From NCBI GenBank assembly GCA_017458085.1, contig JAFTGE010000033.1, positions 1-64,000 of the forward strand: a stretch of DNA of 64,000 nucleotides, written 5' to 3'. The position numbers and the translations under genes are program-made. The notes beneath the pieces were generated by a model. The model was not told the DNA's origin. It ran no database searches and saw nothing but the letters and a program-made list of their open reading frames with translations. This DNA comes from Oscillospiraceae bacterium (GTDB lineage: Bacteria > Bacillota > Clostridia > Oscillospirales > Oscillospiraceae). How positions within the stretch are numbered: position 1 is the first letter of the stretch; each line of letters starts with the position of its first letter. Positions 40,103-46,555 of this stretch are shown here, in pieces.

Positions 40103-42274
40103 TCAGTCCACATGCAGCACGCGGTCAGCGATCTCTGCTGTCCTGCCCTGGTTAAAGAAATTTGTGCCAAGGTAGCCGCACACCCGTCTGCATACATTCA
40201 TCCGGTTTTCATCACGGTTCCCGCAGTTGGGGCACTCCCACAAAAGCTTGCCATCCTCTTCCACGATCCTGATCTCACCGTCATAACCGCAGACCTGACA
40301 GTAATCTGATTTTGTGTTGAGTTCCGCATACATGATGTTGTCATAGATGAACTTCATGATGGCCAGTACCGCCGGGAGGTTATTCTGCATGTTCGGGATC
40401 TCGACATAGCTGATCGCTCCACCCGGGGACAGCGCCTGAAACTCCGCTTCAAATGCCAGCTTGGAAAAGGCGTCTATAGGCTCCGTCACATGGACATGAT
40501 AGGAATTCGTGATGTAATTCTTTTCCGTCACATGCGGGATTTTTCCGAACCGGCGCTGCAGGCATCTGGCAAACTTATAAGTTGTCGATTCCATCGGCGT
40601 GCCGTAGAGGGAATAGCTGATGTTCTCTGCTTCCCGCCATGCCCTGCACTTTTCGTTTAAGAATTCCATCACAGCGATCCCAAAATCATGGCCGGCGGGA
40701 TCGGTATGGCTAACGCCCTTCATGCGGTACACACACTCGCATAGCCCGGCATAGCCAAGGGAGATCGTACTGTAGTTGTCATAAAGAAACGGATCGATCA
40801 CTGCGCCCTTGGGAAGCCTTGCCATCGCACCGTGCTGCCATAGGATCGGGGCCACATCAGAGGGCGTCCCCAGCAGGGTCTCATGACGGATACGAAGAGC
40901 CTTATGACAAAGCTCTGTCCGCTCCTCCATGATCTTCCAAAACCTGTCCTCATTGCCATCCGCGCTGCATGCCGCATCCACAAGGTTTATGGTCACCGCG
41001 CCCTGGTTGAACCTGCCGTAATATTTATGGCTTCCGTCGGGGCTAAGCCCAACCGTATCCGGTGTGAGAAACGCCCGGCAGCCCATGCAGGTATAGACAT
41101 CACCGTTTTTTAGCTGTTTCATCACCTTGGCACTGATATAGTCCGGTACCATGCGCTTTGCGCTGCACTTGGCGGCAAGCTCCGTCAGATACCTATACGG
41201 CGCATCCTCCGCGATGTTATCCTCATCCAGCACATAGATGAGTTTTGGGAATGCGGGAGAAACCCACACCCCCACCTCATTTTTGATACCCTGTATGCGC
41301 TGTTTTAAGGTTTCCTCTATGATCAGCGCGAGGTCATCCCGTACCCGACCGGGCTTCACTTCACCCAAATACATAAATACTGAGACAAAAGGTGTCTGGC
41401 CGTTGGTGGTAAGAAGCGTCTGGATCTGATACTGGATGGTCTGAATGCCGCGCTCCACTTCGCGGCGCACGCGCATTTCAGCGATTCTTTCAATCTCTTC
41501 TGTGCTGCAGTCCTTTCCGACCGCTGTAAATTCATCCCGAATTTCCGTGATGTATTTCTGACGGCTGACATCGACAAAGGGCGCAAGATGCGCAAGGCTA
41601 ATCGTCTGCCCGCCATAGGTGTTTGAAGCCACCTGCGCAATGATCTGCGTAGCGATATTACAGGCGGTGGAAAAGCTGTGTGGCTTTTCGATCAGCGTAT
41701 CGGTGATCACCGTGCCGTTTTGCAGCATATCCTCAAGGTTCACCAGCTCACAGTTGGTAATCGTACCGGAGACATAGCCCATGTCATGGATGTGTATCAT
41801 GCCCTCATCGTGGGCTCTGATCACATCCTCCGGGAAAATGTATCTCCGGCAGATATCCTCGGAGACCTCCGAGGCGAGGTAGTCCCTCATGGTGCTGTTG
41901 ATTACAGGATCCTTATTGGCATTCTCCTGTTTCGCCAGCTCATTGTCGTGACGCAGGATCGAGAGGATCTTTGCGTCCGTGCTGTTCTGCTTCCGAAGAA
42001 GCGCATGCCGCAGCCGGTAATTAGAATAGTGCCTGGCAAGCCTGTCGTGGTCGCTCTGATCCAGTTCATCGATCACCATGTCCTGGATCTCTTCGACGCT
42101 GACACTGCGGCCAAGCTCTATGCATCGCTCGTTAATCCGCTGCACAATAAAACCGGCCTCCTCATCTGAAAGCCGGTCTACATCCGCCATTTCTGCATTT
42201 GCCGCATCAATGGCGGTTTTTATCTTTTGTAAGTCAAATGGGACTTCCCTTCCGTCCCGCTTTATGATCTTCAA
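40103..42274 (-). CDS. nrdD: Anaerobic ribonucleoside-triphosphate reductase
   Basis: 723 residues from a TTG at 42274 (GGAGG, 7 nt), which overlaps the upstream stop as TTGA; the longer frame has no ribosome site. An ATP cone (KIIKRDGREVPFDLQKIKTA) is followed by the catalytic barrel (NGQTPFVSVFMYLG, MGCRAFLTPD). Near the C-terminus are a zinc site (CQVCGYDGE, CPNCGNRDEN) and the glycyl radical motif RRVCGYLGT. It reduces ribonucleotides to deoxyribonucleotides without oxygen. Its presence implies an obligately or facultatively anaerobic host. Confidence 0.95.
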   Translation of the reverse strand: MKIIKRDGREVPFDLQKIKTAIDAANAEMADVDRLSDEEAGFIVQRINERCIELGRSVSVEEIQDMVIDELDQSDHDRLARHYSNYRLRHALLRKQNSTDAKILSILRHDNELAKQENANKDPVINSTMRDYLASEVSEDICRRYIFPEDVIRAHDEGMIHIHDMGYVSGTITNCELVNLEDMLQNGTVITDTLIEKPHSFSTACNIATQIIAQVASNTYGGQTISLAHLAPFVDVSRQKYITEIRDEFTAVGKDCSTEEIERIAEMRVRREVERGIQTIQYQIQTLLTTNGQTPFVSVFMYLGEVKPGRVRDDLALIIEETLKQRIQGIKNEVGVWVSPAFPKLIYVLDEDNIAEDAPYRYLTELAAKCSAKRMVPDYISAKVMKQLKNGDVYTCMGCRAFLTPDTVGLSPDGSHKYYGRFNQGAVTINLVDAACSADGNEDRFWKIMEERTELCHKALRIRHETLLGTPSDVAPILWQHGAMARLPKGAVIDPFLYDNYSTISLGYAGLCECVYRMKGVSHTDPAGHDFGIAVMEFLNEKCRAWREAENISYSLYGTPMESTTYKFARCLQRRFGKIPHVTEKNYITNSYHVHVTEPIDAFSKLAFEAEFQALSPGGAISYVEIPNMQNNLPAVLAIMKFIYDNIMYAELNTKSDYCQVCGYDGEIRIVEEDGKLLWECPNCGNRDENRMNVCRRVCGYLGTNFFNQGRTAEIADRVLHVD

Positions 42275-42795
42275 GTGGTTTCCTCCGCCGCAATGCTCTT
42301 TGGACAGGGTCCGTAATAGTGCGGATCCTCTTCCATCAGCTTTTCCGCATCCTTTAAAAGTTCCATGCAGGTTTTTCCCAGATACTTTCTGCACTGGCAG
42401 TCAAGCCGCTGGTAGAGATACAGCTGTTCATCCAAAGATAGGTCAATGGTATAGATTTCTTCGTTATCCGGGCTTTGACTGTTTCCGACCCAGAACTCAA
42501 TACAGCTATTCATCCTGGTTTTGGAACAGCCGTTGATTCCAACATAAAAAGCGTACCAGCCATCCTGGTCCGTCTGTTCCTGTGCGTACTCATCCAAAGG
42601 ATACAGCGGCACATAGCCCGCATCCTTCCGGATCCGATCCGCAATACGGCAGAGCCCATTTGTATCCATCAGGGCAAAGTCCACTGTCGGGAAGACGACC
42701 GGGAAGGAATCGTAAAGCTGATCCTGCCCAAACAGCGGCTCTGAGCCAAAGTCGATATATATCTCATCTCTGATAAAACCTTCCATCAACGTCAT
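42271..42795 (-). CDS. Phage protein of unknown function, coupled to nrdD
   Basis: 174 residues, ATG at 42795 behind GGAGG. An acidic soluble protein (DEIYIDFGSEPLFGQDQLYD, FYVGINGCSKTRMNSCIEFW, SLDEQLYLYQRLDCQCRKYL) with seven cysteines, mostly in the second half, ending in a CPKS tail. No family recognised. Its stop overlaps the nrdD TTG start, so translation is coupled. Confidence 0.6.
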   Translation of the reverse strand: MTLMEGFIRDEIYIDFGSEPLFGQDQLYDSFPVVFPTVDFALMDTNGLCRIADRIRKDAGYVPLYPLDEYAQEQTDQDGWYAFYVGINGCSKTRMNSCIEFWVGNSQSPDNEEIYTIDLSLDEQLYLYQRLDCQCRKYLGKTCMELLKDAEKLMEEDPHYYGPCPKSIAAEETT

Positions 42796-43172
42796 GGCTG
42801 CTCCTCCTTCTTTTCCAGCGCCCGTCCCCTGTTTGCACAGGCTCTACTGCAATACTTTCGTTTTCGGTTGTACTCGCGGCTGGCCTGAAATTCCTTTCCG
42901 CAGAGCGGACAAACCGCAATGCGCGTGGATTTCCAGTTGGCAGGGTTCGGATACTTGTGATGGTAGAACGATCTGCACTTCGCAGAACAGAACCGCTTCG
43001 GTCGCCCCCGCCCCGCTGTCTCAAAGACCTCGCCGCACACAGGGCAGACACGCACATCGGGCCTTGACAGATATTCATAACTGTTTCTGCCCTTTGCCTT
43101 CATCAGCGCCGTCACTCTCAGGAAGCTGTCGGGGCTAATCTCATCAGACCAGATGGAAATATCTTCATTCAT
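42792..43172 (-). CDS. Double zinc-ribbon protein
   Basis: 126 residues. Two C4 fingers: CPVCGEVFE with FCSAKCRSF, and CPLCGKEFQ with YCSRACANR. Each is followed by basic residues (RGRPKR, YNRKRK), suggesting nucleic acid binding. Stop overlaps the next start by 4 nt. Small proteins of this type occur near phage HNH or replication genes; the role is unknown. Confidence 0.7.
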   Translation of the reverse strand: MNEDISIWSDEISPDSFLRVTALMKAKGRNSYEYLSRPDVRVCPVCGEVFETAGRGRPKRFCSAKCRSFYHHKYPNPANWKSTRIAVCPLCGKEFQASREYNRKRKYCSRACANRGRALEKKEEQP

Positions 43173-43420
43173 TCGGCCTCCTCCTTCCTGCTTACGGCCT
43201 TTTCCTCTTGTTCCCGCGGGGTTTCCACAAGGGGCATTGCCGCCGTCTTTGTTCGCTTTCCCGCATCATTTTGGAGTGTTTTTCCGCATTTTCGCTGTCC
43301 ATGCTGCGCCAAAATCCCTGTTTCAATGGCAGAAAACAGTGAAAAACATAAGAAAAACACCATGATTTTGATGAAGTTTGAAACAATAGAGGCACTCTTT
43401 TTCCGGAAATGCCGCGGCAA
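43169..43420 (-). CDS. Doubtful small ORF with one hydrophobic segment
   Basis: Up to 83 residues, overlapping the zinc-ribbon start as ATGA. It has a hydrophobic stretch (IKIMVFFLCFSLFSAIETGI) and a charged tail (ETPREQEEKAVSRKEEAE). No ribosome site is evident and another frame of similar length overlaps. The rest of the 43421-43699 gap shows no gene. Confidence 0.25.
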   Translation of the reverse strand: MPRHFRKKSASIVSNFIKIMVFFLCFSLFSAIETGILAQHGQRKCGKTLQNDAGKRTKTAAMPLVETPREQEEKAVSRKEEAE

Positions 43421-43560
43421 TCATAAAAGCAGCCGGAAGGTTCTCGGAAATGCAGGAACCACAAGGGTTTCCACACATTTCTCATATCCTGCAGACTGCC
43501 TCTATTTCATGCTGCGTCGTATTGGAGGGAATGCCATATTGCGTCCAAAATTCAAAACTT

Positions 43561-43660
43561 TTTAATTCGCGGTTTTTTGCGTTTGAGGGGCCCCCGGTCT
43601 TCGGGCCGCTTCGCCGTAGAGAAGTAAACCCAGCCCCCGGGGGTGCCCTCTGTTACATCT
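43561..43660. other. GC-palindrome region; candidate packaging (cos) site
   Basis: A non-coding stretch with GGGGCCCCCGG, the GGCCC/GGGCC hairpin around CTTC, and CCCCCGGGGG (43634-43643), preceded by an A/T-rich run. Phages with HNH plus P27 terminases often have a GC-rich palindromic cos near these genes; here the HNH gene is 1 kb to the right. This is a positional guess. Confidence 0.3.
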
Positions 43661-43699
43661 TTTGTATTCGAGGAACACAATTGTTTTTCGTCTTCTATG

Positions 43700-43751
43700 T
43701 TGCAAATTCACACGCGAATTTGTTGCAATCCTCTCTGTCTTGTGCTACACT
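43700..43751 (+). promoter_or_regulatory. Promoter and operator of the third toxin-antitoxin pair
   Basis: TTGCAA (43723-43728), 17 nt, TACACT (43746-43751). The inverted repeat CAAATTC-N6-GAATTTG overlaps and precedes the -35 box. Confidence 0.75.
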
Positions 43752-43777
43752 GGTAGCCATAGGAGGAGGTGAATGCA

Positions 43778-44032
43778 ATGCCTACGATCAAACCTGTATC
43801 CGATCTTAGAAACTACAGCGAGCTTCTGAAGGAAGTTGACCATACCGGAACGATCTATCTCACAAGGAACGGCGCCGGTGCCTATGCGATCATGCCCATC
43901 CGGGAAGCAGATGAATATGAGAGACTGAAAGCACTTCACGGTCTCCTTACCGACCTTGACCGCGCGAAGCGTCGCGCCGAAAACGAAGGCTGGATTGATG
44001 AAGAAGAAATCGATAAGGTTATGGGACTATGA
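43778..44032 (+). CDS. Phd/YefM-type antitoxin of a RelE pair
   Basis: 84 residues from the ATG at 43778 (AGGAGGAGG upstream); the GTG at 43769 overlaps that site. Phd fold: KPVSDLRNYSELLKEVDHTG, IYLTRNGAGAYAIMPIREAD. The C-terminal helix (RAKRRAENEGWIDEEEIDKV) binds the toxin. ATGA overlap with the toxin gene. It autorepresses through the operator upstream. Confidence 0.9.
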   Translation: MPTIKPVSDLRNYSELLKEVDHTGTIYLTRNGAGAYAIMPIREADEYERLKALHGLLTDLDRAKRRAENEGWIDEEEIDKVMGL

Positions 44033-44376
44033 AAAGAATCGTCTACTCTCCGGATTACAAGGAAAAACTCACCGTAATCCGGAACTGGCTTGATCTTCGT
44101 TTCGGCAAAGACAATCGCACAAAACACATGACAGAAATCAAAAAGCGTCTGACTTCCCTTAAAGAATTCTCAGGCCAGGGCATGTCCGTCCGCGATATGT
44201 TCGGTGTTGATTCTGATTACGAGTTTCTCTATGTTTCTCACAACTACATCTTCTACTATCAGGACGCGGAGACAATCTACATCGTAAACATCTACGATGA
44301 GCGCGAAGACTTTATGTACAAACTCTTCGGTATCCGAACTACATCAGAAGAAACGGATCAGTATTGGCGGGAATGA
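44029..44376 (+). CDS. RelE/ParE-family toxin
   Basis: 115 residues. RelE/ParE fold: VYSPDYKEKLTVIRNWLDLR, RLTSLKEFSGQGMSVRDM, YEFLYVSHNYIFYYQDAETI and VNIYDEREDFMYKLFGI. RelE members cleave mRNA on the ribosome; ParE members poison gyrase. The conserved IYDEREDF-x3-LFG ending is common in RelE-like toxins of Firmicutes. Followed by its own terminator. Confidence 0.88.
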   Translation: MKRIVYSPDYKEKLTVIRNWLDLRFGKDNRTKHMTEIKKRLTSLKEFSGQGMSVRDMFGVDSDYEFLYVSHNYIFYYQDAETIYIVNIYDEREDFMYKLFGIRTTSEETDQYWRE

Positions 44377-44390
44377 TCTCCCGCCTTTTT
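44366..44390 (+). terminator. Terminator of the RelE pair
   Basis: GGCGGGA-N5-TCCCGCC followed by TTTTT, overlapping the toxin stop codon. Confidence 0.85.
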
Positions 44391-44403
44391 CGTTCCTCTA
44401 TCC

Positions 44404-44610
44404 TCAGATCCTTCTCCTGCTGATCTTTCCAAGAAGGAAAATCAGCAGCCCGATCACGCCGATGATCGCAAAGGTGATCCACATCGGAGCTAACACCCAA
44501 AGCCAGCTCCAGCTGATCACGCCGCAGAGTTTCAAGGCAATAAACAAAAGCGTCAGCGCCTCGACAAAACCGAGGTCTCCACTGATGCTGTACTTTTTCT
44601 TCTTTTTCAT
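44404..44610 (-). CDS. Small two-pass membrane protein (Fragile-X-F-like in phage annotations)
   Basis: 68 residues. A lysine-rich start (MKKKKKYSISGDLGF), two membrane helices (VEALTLLFIALKLCGVI and APMWITFAIIGVIGLLIFLL) and a basic end (GKISRRRI). Proteins with this layout are common in Firmicutes phages under the name transmembrane Fragile-X-F-associated; the function is unknown. It lies just downstream of the HNH gene. Confidence 0.7.
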   Translation of the reverse strand: MKKKKKYSISGDLGFVEALTLLFIALKLCGVISWSWLWVLAPMWITFAIIGVIGLLIFLLGKISRRRI

Positions 44611-44640
44611 TCCGATCTCCTTAATCGGATATCGCTTCCG

Positions 44641-45006
44641 TCAGAACCTGTATTCATAGACCGGACGGATATCCTCTGTGAATGTTTTCCTGTCGTGGCA
44701 GGGTTTGCAGAGCGCCTGCCAGTTATCCGGATCCCAGAACAGCTTCCGGTCGCCGCGATGGGGAATGATATGATCCACAACGGTGGCCCTGGTGTAATGT
44801 CCGTTCTTCTGGCACTGAACGCAAAGCGGATGCGCCTGAAGGTATTCCTTTGACAGCCGCTGCCACCTGCTTCCATATCCGCGCTTGCCTGCGGGCCGTG
44901 TCTCTTCCGGATGCATTGCCTTATGCTTTTCACAGTATTTTTGTCCATACGGAACCAGGGAGGCACACCCCGGATGCCCGCACGGGACATTTGGTCTCAT
45001 CGGCAT
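44641..45006 (-). CDS. HNH endonuclease
   Basis: 121 residues from the ATG at 45006 (GGGAGG upstream). A zinc-binding N-terminus (CGHPGCASL, YCEKH), RGYGSRWQRLSKEYLQAHPL, and the HNH core: CVQCQ, TVVDHIIPHRGDRKLFWDPD, NWQALCKPCHDRKT. In HK97-type phages this enzyme works with the terminase at cos sites and sits beside terS; here it is 12 kb away, with accessory genes between. It lies directly behind the duplicated element at 45064-45127. Confidence 0.92.
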   Translation of the reverse strand: MPMRPNVPCGHPGCASLVPYGQKYCEKHKAMHPEETRPAGKRGYGSRWQRLSKEYLQAHPLCVQCQKNGHYTRATVVDHIIPHRGDRKLFWDPDNWQALCKPCHDRKTFTEDIRPVYEYRF

Positions 45007-45063
45007 CTTCGTTGTACCTCCCTTCTCCCTGGAGAAACACCATGCAATGAACTTCCTGTTGGT

Positions 45064-45127
45064 ATGAGGGGCGTTAAGAACAACCCCTCTCATATATTGT
45101 CGTGGGAGAGGCCATTTTGACCGTATC
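45064..45127 (-). promoter_or_regulatory. Duplicated element, copy A, upstream of HNH
   Basis: On the minus strand GATACGGTCAAAA, then CCCACGACAATATATGAG, then a GAGGGG/CCCCTC hairpin. The first 44 bp match copy B (58922-58965) at 40 positions. GGTCAA-N18-AATATA is a plausible -35/-10 spacing, but the strict conservation of the spacer end suggests a dedicated binding site. Confidence 0.6.
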
Positions 45128-45149
45128 CCCCAAAAAAAATTTTATTTTT

Positions 45150-46298
45150 TTATTTCTCCCATGGGAGACTGCTCTTTCCAAAGTGGCCATAGGAAGAAAC
45201 GGTGTTGTAGTCAACCTCCAGAAGATGCAGGCTCTCAATGATCCCGCGAGGAGTCAGATCATAATGCTCACGCACCAGCTGCTCCAAAAAGTCTGGTAAA
45301 GCATGTTCTGTGCCGAAGGTCTCCACATGGACGGAAACAGGATCAGCCACCCCGATGGCGTAGGCGATCTGTACTTCGCACTTATCGGCATAACCGGCTC
45401 TTACGATATCTGATGCGATCTTTCTTGCCATATAGGCTCCGGAACGATCAACCTTGCTGGGGTCTTTGCCGCTCATGGCACCGCCGCCGATATGGCCAAC
45501 ACCGCCATAGGTATCACAGGCAAGCTTCCGTCCGGTGACCCCGCAGTCGGCAAAGGAACCGCCGATGACGAACCGTCCCGTTGGATTCACCAGCTTTTCA
45601 AAGTCGGTGTTCAGCCCGTTCTCGGATGCCGCCAGAACCATAAACCCTTCGATGATGTGTCGGAATTCATTCGGCTGCGTATCCGCACGGTGCTGCACGG
45701 AGCATAGGAAGGTTGTAATCCTGCCGCTGTCATAATCGAAGCTTACCTGGGCCTTGGCATCGGCCCGGAACAGATCCCCCGGATATTGCCGGAGCAGTTC
45801 CAGAAATCTGGTCGCTACCACGAACGGAATCGGAAGCAGCTCAGCGGTTTCGTTTGTGGCGTATCCAAACATCATGCCCTGGTCGCCTGCGCCGCCCTTA
45901 TCCACACCAAGGGCGATATCGGCGCTCTGCTGTTTTACAAGGCAGCGAATGTCCGGTTTTTTCTTGCCAATGTCCGGTTTTTCGCTATGGATGTCCGGTC
46001 TTTCTGATCCAATGCCCGGTTTTTCATTCTGAATGCCCGGCTTGCGCAGATCATAGTCCAGCTTATCCATGCCGATCCGCTCAAACACCTCATAAACCAG
46101 CTTTTCATAATCCGGCTGATGGGAACTGGTCAGCTCACCGGCAATAACGATGTGTTCATCCTTGATCAGCACCTCGATGGCCACACGGGAAGCCCTGTCA
46201 TGCTGCAGGCAGTCCGTCACAATGGCATCGGCGATCTGATCACAGATTTTATCGGGATGACCGTTTGATACCTGTTCGCAAGTGATAATGTTGCTCAT
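45150..46298 (-). CDS. metK: S-adenosylmethionine synthetase
   Basis: 382 residues from the ATG at 46298 (AGAGGAG upstream). MetK motifs: VSNGHPDKICDQIADAI, GAGDQGMMFGYA, FVIGGSFADCGVTGRKLACD and GGGAMSGKDPSKVDRSGAYM. It makes SAM from ATP and methionine, the donor for the two phage methylases and the co-substrate of NrdG. Between residues of the usual dimer loop lies an extra repeat (KPGIQNE, KPGIGSE, RPDIHSE, KPDIGKK) before the normal SADIALGVD segment. Phage-encoded MetK is unusual. Cells already have a copy, so it probably boosts SAM during infection. Confidence 0.92.
   Translation of the reverse strand: MSNIITCEQVSNGHPDKICDQIADAIVTDCLQHDRASRVAIEVLIKDEHIVIAGELTSSHQPDYEKLVYEVFERIGMDKLDYDLRKPGIQNEKPGIGSERPDIHSEKPDIGKKKPDIRCLVKQQSADIALGVDKGGAGDQGMMFGYATNETAELLPIPFVVATRFLELLRQYPGDLFRADAKAQVSFDYDSGRITTFLCSVQHRADTQPNEFRHIIEGFMVLAASENGLNTDFEKLVNPTGRFVIGGSFADCGVTGRKLACDTYGGVGHIGGGAMSGKDPSKVDRSGAYMARKIASDIVRAGYADKCEVQIAYAIGVADPVSVHVETFGTEHALPDFLEQLVREHYDLTPRGIIESLHLLEVDYNTVSSYGHFGKSSLPWEK
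45948..46052 (-). repeat. Five 21-bp tandem repeats inside metK
   Basis: Units based on AATGTCCGGTTTTTCNNTNTG (plus strand), all in frame, each encoding seven residues of the form (K/R)P(G/D)IxxE. Adjacent units differ at a few bases each, so the array is moderately young. Confidence 0.85.
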
Positions 46299-46429
46299 AT
46301 AGTTTTGTTCTCCTCTTTGGGGTTGTAATAAAAACAGGCCCAGCCTTTGCAGCTGCCAGCCGTGTCGGATCTTTACACAGCCGGCATCCACAAAGGGTGG
46401 CCCCGGGAATGCGTATCGTTCTTATCTTC

Positions 46430-46545
46430 TTCTCTATATTTCTTTATATATTTTTATATTGTTGCATTTGTTGCAGTTGAAAATATAAATAGCTATAAAG
46501 AAGAAGAAAATAAAAAAATAGGTTTTGAAGTTCATCAATCGCAAC
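46430..46545. other. AT-rich non-coding stretch upstream of metK; candidate replication origin
   Basis: About 110 bp of mostly A/T with an interrupted inverted repeat (CTTCTTCTCTATA and TATAAAGAAGAAG) and two TGTTGCA direct repeats. It lies between the primase-helicase stop and metK. I see no SAM riboswitch in the metK leader. Origin function is a guess from composition and position. Confidence 0.3.
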
Positions 46546-46555
46546 GGGGGGAGAA

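Noticed and set aside
46299..46555. SAM riboswitch upstream of metK
   Set aside because: None of the SAM-I, SAM-II or SAM-III core sequences could be found in the metK leader.
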